Shown: positions 52,392 through 62,977 of the stretch, piece by piece
Numbering within the stretch: position 1 is the stretch's first letter
Layout of the letters: every line of letters begins with the position of its first letter
Assembly (NCBI GenBank): GCA_016290875.1
Contig: JAEEVL010000007.1
Location: 58,209 to 122,208, forward strand
From: Ruminococcus sp.
GTDB taxonomy: Bacteria; Bacillota; Clostridia; Oscillospirales; Ruminococcaceae
DNA: 64,000 nt
Direction of reading: 5' to 3'
Notes under the pieces: model-generated
What the model was told of the DNA's origin: nothing
Seen by the model: the letters and a program-made list of their open reading frames with translations, nothing else
Databases searched by the model: none
Translations under genes and position numbers: made by a program

Positions 52392-52423
52392 GCCTGTCTG
52401 CCGTTTGCTGACAGCAGACAGGC
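52392..52423 (-). other. Intercistronic hairpin between the giant adhesin and the backbone pilin
   Basis: GCCTGTCTGC pairs with GCAGACAGGC (10-bp stem, 12-base loop) in the 66-base gap. No U-run follows (AAATAAAG). Probably an RNA-processing or stabilizing structure at the pilin 5' end. Confidence 0.55.
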
Positions 52424-52429
52424 TGTCAG

Positions 52430-55400
52430 TTATACGTTTTTAACACGTTTCCTAAACATTACATATCCGGCGATAGCAAGAAGTATCATAACACCTCCTG
52501 CCATATAAATTGTTTTCATTCCCTTGCCGCCGGTTTCGGGAAGTTCTACTCCAGTATCATCCGGAGTATTTTGTATCGTTATTTCAGGCGTTGTTCCTGT
52601 TGAAGCATTTACTGAATATTCGGTATGCTCGTCGCCGTCGATGAACAGATAGCTTGCTTTGTAGCCGTCTGCTCCGCCAACTTCTTCTACCCAATAGTAG
52701 TAAGGTTCAACAGTTCCGTCTGCCTTAACGTTGTACATTGGAAGATCATTTGCAATAAGCTGCCAGTCATCGCTGCTGCTTATTGTCTTTTCGATGTAGC
52801 CGTCATCTTCAAATGTCGGCGTACCCGCTGATCTTTGTGGAGTGCTCATCATCGACTTCTGACCGCTATCTGCTGAGCCAGTCTCCGGTATTTCTGACGG
52901 AGCTGATGCTGCATATGCTTTAGCCTTTCCAAGTCGTAATGTTGATGCACTGAATCTTGTAAGCGGCATTCCGCTTTCAGTACCCGGTGCTGCCGAGCGT
53001 CTTCTTGGAGCTCCGTTTGGTGCTGGTGGAGATTTTGCGATGATCGTGTTATTGCCATCAGCAGTCTCTACAGTGATCGACTCGCCCCAATGCAGATTAG
53101 CTTGCTTAACTGTAAGCTCAAATGACGTGCTTCCAGCTGTGTAATTTACATCTACCCACCAACCAGGTCTATTACCGTTAACGGATACATTATCATCGTC
53201 TCCATTTGTCCTGTAAATTGAGCTTATAGGTGATGAAGAATTAATAATATATTTAGTTCCCGGAGTAAATGAAACCTCCTGACCAGCAATTTCATCAAGC
53301 TCTAGATATTCGGTTTTAGCTTTCGTATGGATCTTTATTACATATGGACCCTGAACGTTATTCACCTGTATCAATACTGGTTTACTGCTTAGTGCAGCAG
53401 AACCGGAAGTATCGAACATAGCCGGATTAGCAGCATTAATTGTGCTATTATTTTCTTTCCAGTCTATACCAGGAGCTGAAATACCGATCGCATTATTTTG
53501 TCCGGTCTCCGGATAAACCTCATATTTAAGAGGCTTCAGGTCTTTAAGCTCATCATTTGTCTGGATAGCATTTATAAGATACTTTCTGTATTCTGTACCG
53601 CCGTCTTCTACAGCAGGAATATTAAGAGTTATTATTCCAGTTTCCTGAGCGTAAGTATAGCTCAGTTCACCTCTGCTTATCTCCTGATCTCCTGATGTTT
53701 CAAATATAAACGGCATCTTCTTGGAAGCATTTACAGTGATCTCCTTCGACGCTTCCTCTCCGTCATTTCGAGTAGCTGTAATAGTTGCAGTACCCTCACC
53801 TACCGGAGTTACAACACCATTTTCGTCGACTGTAGCGACAGTCTCATCACTTGATGACCATTCAAATGTACCGAATGGAGGATCAACGTCTAAATCGAGC
53901 GTATCTCCCATATTAACGGTATCCTCACCGACTACATTAAATGTATCCGGAAGTTCAACTGTAAGTGTTACGCTGTCATGCAAGCCCTTATATGTTGCAG
54001 TTATTGTCGCATCGCCTACGCCATTGACCGTTAATGTTCCGTCAGCTGCTACTTCGATCACATCAGTATTGCTGCTTGTATAGCCTATGCTGCTCTTATT
54101 TGTTACATCCTCAGGAGTTGCTCCCGGAGCTGTATAAGTTGCAGTCAGCACAGCCGGAGTCTCATCATATTTGAATGTTGACTTATCAGCTGTAAGCATC
54201 AATGCCGGATCGTCTGTAACATTGACAATAAGTTCAACTATCTGTCCGTCCTCTGATTGGAGCTTAATGGTAGTAGTTCCGGTTTTCGTACCTGTAGGAG
54301 TAATATTCAGGATACGTCCGGCAACTCCGTCCGTTGCCACATTTATCAGAGTATCGTCATAATCTTCGCCTTCGGCAGAGATTATCTTTACCTTCTGATT
54401 TGCAGTTACCGTAACTCCGCTTGTATCGCTCTTTGTCATAGTTACCGGATTCTTATCCAGTGAAAGTATGAGCGGATTCTGCTGAGCTTCTTCGGTATCT
54501 GCTGTTGTTGAACGATAAACTCTTATCGTTACCTGTTCGCCGTCATGGTTTTCGTTTCCGTCAGCCCATGTCTTGATGAACTTGATCTTTGCCGGCTTCA
54601 ACTTATTGCTTATAGTAACAATTCCGTTTTCAGTAGCCACAAGACCATTGTTCTGATATTTTACTTCCGAAATATATCTGTATTCCGGTTCAGACAAGTT
54701 ATAGTATCCTTCTGCGGAGTTGAGCACATGAGTGCCGACCTCTTTGAAGTAGTATACATATTCCTCATTCTGATCGTTTGTTTTTGGCAGATCCTTCAGT
54801 ATCTTACTGAAGCCGTCCGCTTTTTCAAGCGTGCATATCCTATAAGGAGTGCCTATCAAAATAGAATTGATATCGGCATCCGCTGGCATTGCGAGCTTTG
54901 TGCCTCCTGCCTGTGAAGCAAGCAGCTGATAGATCTCAACTGTTATACTATCCGGCAGTTTATTTAGCTTAGCGGCATTATAATCAGCATCATCAGGATC
55001 TGTCACTATCTCATCTCCGAGAACATCATACCATTTCTTTACAATTTTCAGCTCTGTTGGCTGAGTATTGGTAATAGTTGTTCTGAATGTTCCGGATGAT
55101 GTTCTGTTTACATATGAAACTATGTAGCCTTCCGGAACCTCTGTCTCTACAGCGTAGTAGTAATAGTCACTGCCGCTGTCATCTGCTGAAGGAAGTCCGT
55201 TCCATGAAGCCGTCCAGCTACCTGTTTCATCGAGCAGCACTTCCGGTTCGATTACAGTTATCGTAAGTTCCTGTTCAGTTCCGTCCGAGAAGGTGACTGT
55301 TATCGTTTCAGTACCGGCTGTATCTCCGGTAATTATAAGCTGATCGCTGTTATGATTTATAGTAGCTATCGAGCTTGCCGACGATATCGAGGATATATTG

Positions 55401-58400
55401 CTATCCAGAATGAATGCCTTAGTCTTGCCTTTTACAATGACCTTAACATCCTTGTTCGACTGGATATCTTCACCTGTATATGTACACTCCGGCAAATTGC
55501 CTTCTGCTATTGCTTCGAGCTGCTCTTCTGTAAGCTGATACAGTGACTGTACGAATTTAACTCTTATCTGGTCGCCGCTGTGATCGGCACCCATATCGTT
55601 CCATATCTTTTCGACTGTAGCATTGACCGCCGTCTGTCTCTTATCGGTATTGATAAGTTCAAGAACACCGGTACCATTGCTTATCATTCTTGAAGTCTGC
55701 GGTTCAAGGAACTTGCCCTCAAGAGCCGCTTTCTGTGCTTCCGTGAGTTTTTCTGCAACCTCAAAATTATCGAAATATGCAAGCGGGTATTTTTTACCTT
55801 CTGTATATTCCAGATATGTAGCAGCCGAACCCGCAGGAACATCTACAAGTCCAACCTCTACAGGAAGCTGTAGTTTATACTCATTAGCAGCGTTAAGCAC
55901 ATGATCTTCAAGATCAAGCTTAACTTTGTAAGGACCCTTTATTCCGTAGACCTCGAAGTCTACAGCCATTGATTCTGTTGAAGAACCAACTTCCTTAGGC
56001 GGTGGTATCTCTTTTCCGTCGAGGTTTATCCATCTCTTCTTGACCTGAATGCCCTCCGAGTTGTTTACGCCTATCTGAGTACCGTCCTTATTTGTACCAT
56101 TTCTGGTATATACCGGAATAAACGGGCTTATCTCATCATTATGCTTGAATCTTCCGCTTGCCGGATCAAAAGTATATTTCTTTCCATTAGCGGTATAGCT
56201 TTCTTCCTGTACGAAGTAGTAGACTGGAGAGCCGTTTTTACCGGTCAGGAGTCCTGTCCACTCGACTGTGTCGATAACTGCGTCAGGATCAACCGGATTC
56301 TTTTTATAAATTGCGTTTATCGGATTACTAAATGTTGTATCCGATGCAGGAAGTCCGAGGAATTCCTTAGTAACCGGTTTAAGATCAGTTCCGTTCTTGT
56401 CGAATGAGTAGTAGAGTTTAAGCTCTACAGAAGCTGTGTCCGGAATATCTGCATCCTTACCGGAGAAAGTCTTTTTAGCCTGTAACTGTATACGGCAGCT
56501 GTTTGGGATATTAGCTGTGCCGTATGTAGTGAGTGGTCTGATGCGGCTGATTCCGTTTTCATCAAAAGCATCTTCAGGAGGTGTTCCATTAAAACCATCG
56601 TATGAGTAATAGAACACATACTCGCTGTTAGCTTTGAATCCGCCGTTTAACCAATCAGGCTGTAGGTAATCGGTAGGAGCCTGCACCTCTACGAATTTGT
56701 AGAGTGTTTTCTGTTCAAGGATAAAATCGTGAACATTTTCTTTGTCATCTGTTGCAGCATCATCGCTGTCTGCAAATACCAAAGAAGCGGCTGCCTCCGG
56801 ATACGTCTTATCATTGGTGCCCTTCTGAACCTCGGTATATCCGACCGCTTCATCAGGGAAAGTGAATTTTCTTACATACTTGCTTTCACGGAGTACAGGT
56901 TCTATGCTGCTTGCATATACCCATTGTCCTGAATCAGTATCGTATTTTGCGACCTTGAATACAGCACTAAGAGTATTAAGAGTGTAGTTGTTTACGTCTA
57001 CCTTATATATACTTGGATATTTGATAGCCTCTGCACTCGCACTTGAATCGCTGACATTCATTTCGCTGTGTGACTGTTTAGACCAGCCGCTCGCATTATC
57101 TTCTTCAAACGAAGCAATGTTGTCGAAATAGATCTTGTCGCCGTTGCTTGGTGCACCCGGACCTGCTGTATTTGGTGTGTAACCTGTTACGCTGTATCTA
57201 TACTCAACATACAGATGCTGCTGATCCGGAACTTCTACATTAAGTACTGCCGGTATCGCTTCAGGAGTTGAAAAAGCTTCTATATTATCGAGCATTCGAT
57301 TTACATTACTATGATAAACTCCATTATCATCATAACCATAGTTTGATTTATCAACGATCACGATATATTTAGCGTATTCCGGTACTTGGAAATTAAGTAC
57401 GCTTGTACCGGAACTATTAAAATCTGGTAATGCATACGCACCTGTTACCATGTTAGCATACCAATTAGGTGCGTCTTTATCGAAATCGCTATAGAAGAAT
57501 ACCTCTCCCGGTGAACTATTGCCATTAACAACAGGATTCTTATTAGCGGTTATCGTTACATAGTCTCCAACCTTCCAGCCGTCCAACATGAAGAAACCTG
57601 TATCAGCATTGCCGTCCTTGTTACCACGTATTCTTTCGGATACATTCAGACCTGAACGTGGAGCGTAGTTATAATCAATAGTATAACTATAATCAGTTAT
57701 CGGATGAGTCTTATCAACAGTTCCGTCCTCATTATAAGGATAAACTGCGATATGATCGAGAGCAAGTCTCAGGTTATCCATCGTCTTGCTGCTTCCCTCA
57801 CCGAGTGTAAGCTTATCGGTTATGCTGATGTAATCATCGTTAGTAAGCTTCTCTCCCTCTGGATTTACTTCCAGACTATAATTGAGATATCCGCCTGCAA
57901 CGCCGGCATTGAACTTCTTTTTAAGATGATTATTTTCATCATTTATCGGATCATCCGGTATCGAGCTGCTTATAATAGTAAGAGTTGCTGTCTTATCCTT
58001 GGTGTCATCTTCTTTTCTTATCTTATTAGTGAGAACTCCGTTTACGAGTGCCTCATCAAGCTTATCAACTGGTATAGCGATACAATATCTGAAAACTACT
58101 GTATTCTCACGAAGTGTAAGAGTAAGCGTATCTCCGTCCACTTCATACGTATCATTCATACCGTAATATTCATACCCTATCGGGAAGTCCCTTCGCCAAT
58201 CAGGGTTATCACTATACGATATTGCCGGAGCATAATCACTGCCTAATGACTGAGCTTTAGCTGTGTCAAGATAAATTGCACCTTCCGGCAGCGTATCGAT
58301 ATACGTTATCTGTTTAGAAGTATCTGAACCCATATCAAAGTTCAGCAGCCAGCGGAATATGTAATATTCTTTTGCTGTTCCGCTGCCGTCCAGATCAAGA

Positions 58401-61400
58401 GTCTTTTTATTAAGATCAGCGGTACTGTTGACGCTGTCGAGCACTCCCTCATAATCGAAACGTATACTTGACTTGCCATAACCTTTAACTTCAGTTTTAT
58501 TAGTGACCTTCAAATACTGATTGCTATCATACTGATTATAGGTCATTGCATTTATCAGTTTATTATTGTAAGTAGCGGTATAACCGGATTCTTCATCAAG
58601 AATTTCTTCTATTCTATAATAGTATTCAACGACGCATCCGTTTTCATCAACTGCCCATTTCGGAACATCGTCAGGCAATTCAAACCAATCTTCGGCGGTC
58701 TTTGCACCTGCCGGAAGGGTATACTCTTTATACTCAGTCCATTTTTCGGTATCAGTTTCAGCCGGAGCAGCTCCGTCTTCTGCACAAGCCTGCCATATCT
58801 TGATTTTAATATTCGCCGGACGTGTGTCGTAGGCATTGTTCTTATCGTCCCAGCTCTTTGTAAATTTGAGACGTATCGTTTCAACAGGATTCGGATCTTT
58901 TCTTTCAAAGGTCATTCCCGGAACATCCTTAGGAGTACCATTGAAGTTAAGTGTATTCGAGAACTGTGAAGTGCTGCCGTTCTGTATACCGCTTACATCT
59001 GCTTCTGTCTTATAATTTACTGATATATAACGGTATTTTGAAGCATCGATATCGGAAGTGAAATCGACCTCAAACTTAACAGCCTTTTCTGTTGAAGCTG
59101 CAAGATCAGTTATCTCGGTACCGGAAGCATCAAAGAACTTGATAGTGTACATATTGCTTGCAAGAGGAGTCATTGTACTATCATCATCGACCGTATTACC
59201 GTATATCTCTATTGCGGCTGCCTGCTGTGGAGTTATATAATGTGATCCGCCGTTTGCATCGCTGAGAATGATATCTTCAAATTTATCGCCGCCGGTTATA
59301 TAGTTGTCCTTAACAAGCTTTATGTTCCAGTTAAGCTCTCTGTCGTCTGTATCGTTCATACCGACAACATTTGAAGACTTATTATCTGAAATTCCTTTAT
59401 AGTATTTCTTGCCTTCTATTCTCATCTTGAGAGTTCCGACACCTTCTGCACCGTCTTTCATTTTGCCGTCAGGTGAAGTACCCTCTGCTGTATTACTTAC
59501 CTTTACCTCCTGGCCAGCCTGATAACCGGCATAATTTCCGGTCTCAAAAGCTGTATTTTCGAGAGGCTTTGTATAGAACAGCTCTATTTTGTTTACTATC
59601 TTTGTATCGTCAGTAATGTGGATAGTAACTGTATCGGAATCCTGATCTTTAGATAAAGTTACGTAAGAAGTAAGGTCTTCTTCCTGATCCGTATATCCTG
59701 ATTCCTTACTTGCATCACTCCAACGGTTGAATGTACGGAAAGCATTGAATGTGATCTGATCTGCTGTAAGACCTACAAATGCCGGATCGGAAATGGTGTA
59801 TCCGTCAAGAGTTCGCTTACTGTTCGCATCGACTCTCGGTTCACCATTTTGATCGGTATAAGCATTAGCTGTAGCAGAGATCTTCCATTTTACCTCTTCC
59901 GTATCGGAATTGAAGTCATCGAACCATTTTCCTACCTGGAACTGATGTTCATATTTTACTGTTACATCACCCGTAGATGCCGGAGTAGGAGGATTTGGTA
60001 CACCCTGTCTTACGCTCGCACTGTTAGTTTGCTCGGTACTTGCTATACCGTTTGTATTATCGAAGGCAACATCCTTCATATAAACTATATCGAGTGAAGC
60101 CGGTATGTTCGGGTCCCTTCTAAATGTGATCCTATTACCGCTTATGGTATATTTACTTGGATCAAGCTCTTGTCTCTGCCATGCTTCATCGAAGTAATAT
60201 ACCTTTGCGTCTGCTGGTATAGGTGCTGAATCTTCAACAGTAGCATTTCCAAGACCGTCGCCTGAATAGTTATCAACGTGGATAGTCCACTGTATCTTAT
60301 CGTTCGAGCCTGCACCGTCAACGTAATAATCAGGTGTACCGGTCTTGTTTATATTGAGTTTGTTCTCGATCGTCATTGTCTTTGAAGCAGTTATAGGTGT
60401 TTCATCACCCTTCTGAGCACTTACATCATTATCATATGTATGTCCGTTAGTAAGGTGACTTTGTTTATAGGTTATCGTTACCTGCTGATTGCTTCCGGAA
60501 AGTGTGAAGTTACCGTTTCCGGTATGAGTCGCACTTCCCTCTGGTGTCACGCTTATGTCACTTACGGTCGACCAATCTAAAGTTGTGCCGTTGTCTTTCA
60601 GAACATCAGTAAGTGAATACTGGCTGAGGTCGATATAACCTCTTGGGTCTGTAAGAGTTACAGTCCAGAGAATATATTTATTCGGACCTTCATGTTTGAT
60701 CTGTCCTTCTTTGGCGATTGTGAGTTTGTCATCAGCAAAGTCCACATTAAGCTCGACATTATTTGCCTGACTTATCACAACTGTTCTGTCGCCGTCAGCA
60801 TCATCTGCTCTTGTTACATTACCAGAGAAGTTTATCGCACCTTTGAATCCGTTTGTACAGGTATTCAAATATGAGATATATTCATTAGTGAAGTATATCG
60901 ATATAAGACCGCCGCCGTCTGCACCTTTGGATATCGCATAATATCCGGCTGGTGTAGTTGCACCCAGTTCCCATGAAGTATCGATAACAGTCATATTAGA
61001 ACCGTAGTAGTCCTGACTGATAATCAAATCTTTCGGGATATTGTAGTGCACATAATGATTATCAAGTATTCCCGACTCGGCGAGTTCAGTGCCATTGTAC
61101 TCATAATTAAGAGTAATGCTGAGTAAGGCTGAATCAACGTCTCCTGCATCGACGATACACGGAGTACCGTCATATTTTTTACCGCCGCTGATTACTGATA
61201 TACTTTGTATCTTGTCTTCAAAGTCACTACTGCCAGCCATCGGGGACGAAGGTGCAGAGCTGACGAAAGGTGTTGAATCACCTCTCCGGTTAAGCTGAAT
61301 GATCTTTGAGATATCCACCTTTCCCGCATTCTGTCTTGTCATACTGACTCCCGGAGCTATCATCGACACTGGAACTACAAATGTAACTAAAACAGAGAGA

Positions 61401-61501
61401 GTCAGCAAACACGCTATAAATCTTCTGTTTTGCTTTCTGTTTCGTATCAGTTCATTGATCTTCCTATGCAGATCTTTCACACCGCTCTCTCCTTTCATCA
61501 T
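52430..61501 (-). CDS. Giant LPxTG-anchored pilus tip adhesin
   Basis: 3023 residues. A signal/TM segment at about 28-50 is followed by about ten or more Ig-like modules: isopeptide adhesin-type domains (about 85-850, phrases such as TPDYYVDGAGSNDKIQWTI), Cna_B-type modules (LKFTKSWDDKNNAYDTRP, VEKIWNDMGADHSGD, IKFIKTWADGNENHDGEQ), and bacterial Ig-like BIG_2 modules at about 2080-2120 and 2440-2600 (GVVTPVGEGTATITAT). The C terminus has LPETG (about 2985), a membrane helix and RKRVKNV. It would cap or decorate the pilus and bind a host or plant surface. AAGGA lies eight bases before the first ATG; a GTG at 61480 with AAAGGAGAG is an alternative start. Confidence 0.9.
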   Translation of the reverse strand: MMKGESGVKDLHRKINELIRNRKQNRRFIACLLTLSVLVTFVVPVSMIAPGVSMTRQNAGKVDISKIIQLNRRGDSTPFVSSAPSSPMAGSSDFEDKIQSISVISGGKKYDGTPCIVDAGDVDSALLSITLNYEYNGTELAESGILDNHYVHYNIPKDLIISQDYYGSNMTVIDTSWELGATTPAGYYAISKGADGGGLISIYFTNEYISYLNTCTNGFKGAINFSGNVTRADDADGDRTVVISQANNVELNVDFADDKLTIAKEGQIKHEGPNKYILWTVTLTDPRGYIDLSQYSLTDVLKDNGTTLDWSTVSDISVTPEGSATHTGNGNFTLSGSNQQVTITYKQSHLTNGHTYDNDVSAQKGDETPITASKTMTIENKLNINKTGTPDYYVDGAGSNDKIQWTIHVDNYSGDGLGNATVEDSAPIPADAKVYYFDEAWQRQELDPSKYTISGNRITFRRDPNIPASLDIVYMKDVAFDNTNGIASTEQTNSASVRQGVPNPPTPASTGDVTVKYEHQFQVGKWFDDFNSDTEEVKWKISATANAYTDQNGEPRVDANSKRTLDGYTISDPAFVGLTADQITFNAFRTFNRWSDASKESGYTDQEEDLTSYVTLSKDQDSDTVTIHITDDTKIVNKIELFYTKPLENTAFETGNYAGYQAGQEVKVSNTAEGTSPDGKMKDGAEGVGTLKMRIEGKKYYKGISDNKSSNVVGMNDTDDRELNWNIKLVKDNYITGGDKFEDIILSDANGGSHYITPQQAAAIEIYGNTVDDDSTMTPLASNMYTIKFFDASGTEITDLAASTEKAVKFEVDFTSDIDASKYRYISVNYKTEADVSGIQNGSTSQFSNTLNFNGTPKDVPGMTFERKDPNPVETIRLKFTKSWDDKNNAYDTRPANIKIKIWQACAEDGAAPAETDTEKWTEYKEYTLPAGAKTAEDWFELPDDVPKWAVDENGCVVEYYYRIEEILDEESGYTATYNNKLINAMTYNQYDSNQYLKVTNKTEVKGYGKSSIRFDYEGVLDSVNSTADLNKKTLDLDGSGTAKEYYIFRWLLNFDMGSDTSKQITYIDTLPEGAIYLDTAKAQSLGSDYAPAISYSDNPDWRRDFPIGYEYYGMNDTYEVDGDTLTLTLRENTVVFRYCIAIPVDKLDEALVNGVLTNKIRKEDDTKDKTATLTIISSSIPDDPINDENNHLKKKFNAGVAGGYLNYSLEVNPEGEKLTNDDYISITDKLTLGEGSSKTMDNLRLALDHIAVYPYNEDGTVDKTHPITDYSYTIDYNYAPRSGLNVSERIRGNKDGNADTGFFMLDGWKVGDYVTITANKNPVVNGNSSPGEVFFYSDFDKDAPNWYANMVTGAYALPDFNSSGTSVLNFQVPEYAKYIVIVDKSNYGYDDNGVYHSNVNRMLDNIEAFSTPEAIPAVLNVEVPDQQHLYVEYRYSVTGYTPNTAGPGAPSNGDKIYFDNIASFEEDNASGWSKQSHSEMNVSDSSASAEAIKYPSIYKVDVNNYTLNTLSAVFKVAKYDTDSGQWVYASSIEPVLRESKYVRKFTFPDEAVGYTEVQKGTNDKTYPEAAASLVFADSDDAATDDKENVHDFILEQKTLYKFVEVQAPTDYLQPDWLNGGFKANSEYVFYYSYDGFNGTPPEDAFDENGISRIRPLTTYGTANIPNSCRIQLQAKKTFSGKDADIPDTASVELKLYYSFDKNGTDLKPVTKEFLGLPASDTTFSNPINAIYKKNPVDPDAVIDTVEWTGLLTGKNGSPVYYFVQEESYTANGKKYTFDPASGRFKHNDEISPFIPVYTRNGTNKDGTQIGVNNSEGIQVKKRWINLDGKEIPPPKEVGSSTESMAVDFEVYGIKGPYKVKLDLEDHVLNAANEYKLQLPVEVGLVDVPAGSAATYLEYTEGKKYPLAYFDNFEVAEKLTEAQKAALEGKFLEPQTSRMISNGTGVLELINTDKRQTAVNATVEKIWNDMGADHSGDQIRVKFVQSLYQLTEEQLEAIAEGNLPECTYTGEDIQSNKDVKVIVKGKTKAFILDSNISSISSASSIATINHNSDQLIITGDTAGTETITVTFSDGTEQELTITVIEPEVLLDETGSWTASWNGLPSADDSGSDYYYYAVETEVPEGYIVSYVNRTSSGTFRTTITNTQPTELKIVKKWYDVLGDEIVTDPDDADYNAAKLNKLPDSITVEIYQLLASQAGGTKLAMPADADINSILIGTPYRICTLEKADGFSKILKDLPKTNDQNEEYVYYFKEVGTHVLNSAEGYYNLSEPEYRYISEVKYQNNGLVATENGIVTISNKLKPAKIKFIKTWADGNENHDGEQVTIRVYRSTTADTEEAQQNPLILSLDKNPVTMTKSDTSGVTVTANQKVKIISAEGEDYDDTLINVATDGVAGRILNITPTGTKTGTTTIKLQSEDGQIVELIVNVTDDPALMLTADKSTFKYDETPAVLTATYTAPGATPEDVTNKSSIGYTSSNTDVIEVAADGTLTVNGVGDATITATYKGLHDSVTLTVELPDTFNVVGEDTVNMGDTLDLDVDPPFGTFEWSSSDETVATVDENGVVTPVGEGTATITATRNDGEEASKEITVNASKKMPFIFETSGDQEISRGELSYTYAQETGIITLNIPAVEDGGTEYRKYLINAIQTNDELKDLKPLKYEVYPETGQNNAIGISAPGIDWKENNSTINAANPAMFDTSGSAALSSKPVLIQVNNVQGPYVIKIHTKAKTEYLELDEIAGQEVSFTPGTKYIINSSSPISSIYRTNGDDDNVSVNGNRPGWWVDVNYTAGSTSFELTVKQANLHWGESITVETADGNNTIIAKSPPAPNGAPRRRSAAPGTESGMPLTRFSASTLRLGKAKAYAASAPSEIPETGSADSGQKSMMSTPQRSAGTPTFEDDGYIEKTISSSDDWQLIANDLPMYNVKADGTVEPYYYWVEEVGGADGYKASYLFIDGDEHTEYSVNASTGTTPEITIQNTPDDTGVELPETGGKGMKTIYMAGGVMILLAIAGYVMFRKRVKNV

Positions 61502-61515
61502 TTTATTTGTCCTTA

Positions 61516-62097
61516 TCAGGGCTTTCCGAATTTATCGAACGGGTAAACTCTCAGAACCACCTTGCCGAGCACATTTTCCTCCGCTATGCATCCAACAGAA
61601 GTTGAACGGCTGTCTACAGATACAGCTCTGTGGTCGCCCATTACAAACAATCTGTTTTCCGGCACCTGATATGGCATTGTTATGTCGCATTCGCCTTTAG
61701 CTTTGCCGCTTACATAAGATTCATCAAGTTCCTCGTCATTAAGAACGACTGTGCCGTCGTCTTTAATAAGTATATTATCTCCGGGAACTCCGATAACTCT
61801 TTTAAGCAATACCTTATTATTATAATAGAAAGCAACTATGTCTCCGGTCTTATAATGTGATGACCTCATGCACATCACGACCTCTCCATTTGTCAATGTA
61901 GGAGACATACTTGAACCGGTAACTCTGAATACCGGAATAAGTCTCGTTGAGACTATAACTGCTATCGCAGCAACTACTATAAGTGCTCCGACAGTACTTT
62001 TCAAGTTTCGGAAAAAGCTTTTTTTATACCTGAGCCTTTTCAGTTCTCTTCCGAATTGTTCAGAAGAGGGAATATCAATTAATTTTTTATCAGTCAT
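61516..62097 (-). CDS. Signal peptidase I of the pilus operon
   Basis: 193 residues: one N-terminal TM helix (about 32-53), catalytic Ser in GSSMSPTLTNGE, catalytic Lys in LLKRVIGVPGDNI, and the conserved MGDHRAVSVDSRS. Pilus loci often carry a dedicated signal peptidase that processes pilins or helps assembly. It overlaps the upstream gene by eight bases and ends 14 bases before the adhesin. Confidence 0.93.
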   Translation of the reverse strand: MTDKKLIDIPSSEQFGRELKRLRYKKSFFRNLKSTVGALIVVAAIAVIVSTRLIPVFRVTGSSMSPTLTNGEVVMCMRSSHYKTGDIVAFYYNNKVLLKRVIGVPGDNILIKDDGTVVLNDEELDESYVSGKAKGECDITMPYQVPENRLFVMGDHRAVSVDSRSTSVGCIAEENVLGKVVLRVYPFDKFGKP

Positions 62098-62320
62098 TTA
62101 TCTTTTTATCCTCAGAAGCACTTTCAGCCGGTTCAGGAGCTGTATCTTCGTTCACGGCAGTCTGCTTCTTTTTTAACTCGATAGCCTCATCAGCTAAAGA
62201 AAACAATTTATCTTTCAGCAGATCATTTTCTGCTTTAAGCTCTTCGTTTTCCTTTTTTAAATAGTATAGTATTTCTATAAGTTCTATTCTTTTTAGCTTT
62301 TTCAACTCTTTATCCGTCAT
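62090..62320 (-). CDS. Small coiled-coil protein, first gene of the pilus operon
   Basis: 76 residues. The first 55 form a charged amphipathic helix with heptad pattern (LIEILYYLKKENEELKAEND), a likely coiled coil; the tail is acidic. No signal peptide, so cytosolic. GGAGGATC precedes the ATG. Small proteins of this kind are found ahead of sortase/signal peptidase genes in other clostridial pilus loci; the role is unknown. Confidence 0.75.
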   Translation of the reverse strand: MTDKELKKLKRIELIEILYYLKKENEELKAENDLLKDKLFSLADEAIELKKKQTAVNEDTAPEPAESASEDKKIND

Positions 62321-62381
62321 TTTTGATCCTCCGGACGCTAAAATAGCTATTTATATATAACCATATTGATTTTATATACCA

Positions 62382-62410
62382 ATTATATCAGCATTTAATG
62401 CAACATTCAA
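62382..62410 (-). promoter_or_regulatory. Promoter of the pilus operon, extended -10
   Basis: On the minus strand TTGAAT (62405-62410), 17-bp spacer, TATAAT (62382-62387) preceded by TGA. The leader is about 55 bases. Confidence 0.85.
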
Positions 62411-62977
62411 TACAATAATTACAATGTTAATAATTTGTTCTTAATTATCGTATATTCCAACAACAAATCGACTAATATTTTGTATGATTTTCAGCAAATA
62501 GAAATTTTTATACATTAAGTTTATGGATTACTGTATGCATTTTTCAGCTAAAATTTCACATTATGTAGAATATGTCCAACTTTTTTAAAAAATCTAAATA
62601 GTACAAAAAATACTTGGTGTTGAATTTAACAAATGCTTAAAAAAATAAAGTAAAACTTTATAGTTATTCATTGTAAAAACATAAAAAACACAAAAAAGAA
62701 AGAGAGGGAGCATATTATGCGTTGGGATTTTTTATTGTATCTTTCGGCTGGATCTATATGATTTTTTGAATATTGGGGACACAATCATGGCTTTTCACAC
62801 AACACTCACATAGTGCACACCAATTATTCGTATATTGGTGATAAAATTTCACTGTTAATTAAATCGCAACTCAATCGCTTAATATTTAATATTGAAGTGT
62901 TATACTGAAAGAGCAGTCGACAAACACCCAAAAATCTGGTAGAATATAAATAATAAAACCGGAAAGGGAAAACGACT
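62411..62977. other. AT-rich intergenic stretch with a 14-codon reading frame
   Basis: No normal gene is visible. A short frame at 62717-62761 (MRWDFLLYLSAGSI) follows a good ribosome-binding site (AGAGAGGGAG), and an inverted repeat ATAAAGT/ACTTTAT lies at 62645-62661. The left end of the IS3 element must be in the last part of this stretch, but I cannot place its terminal repeat without the other end. Confidence 0.4.

Noticed and set aside
57704..58246. Open frame of 180 codons on the plus strand inside the giant adhesin gene
   Set aside because: One of many antisense frames in a long gene; no promoter or ribosome site.
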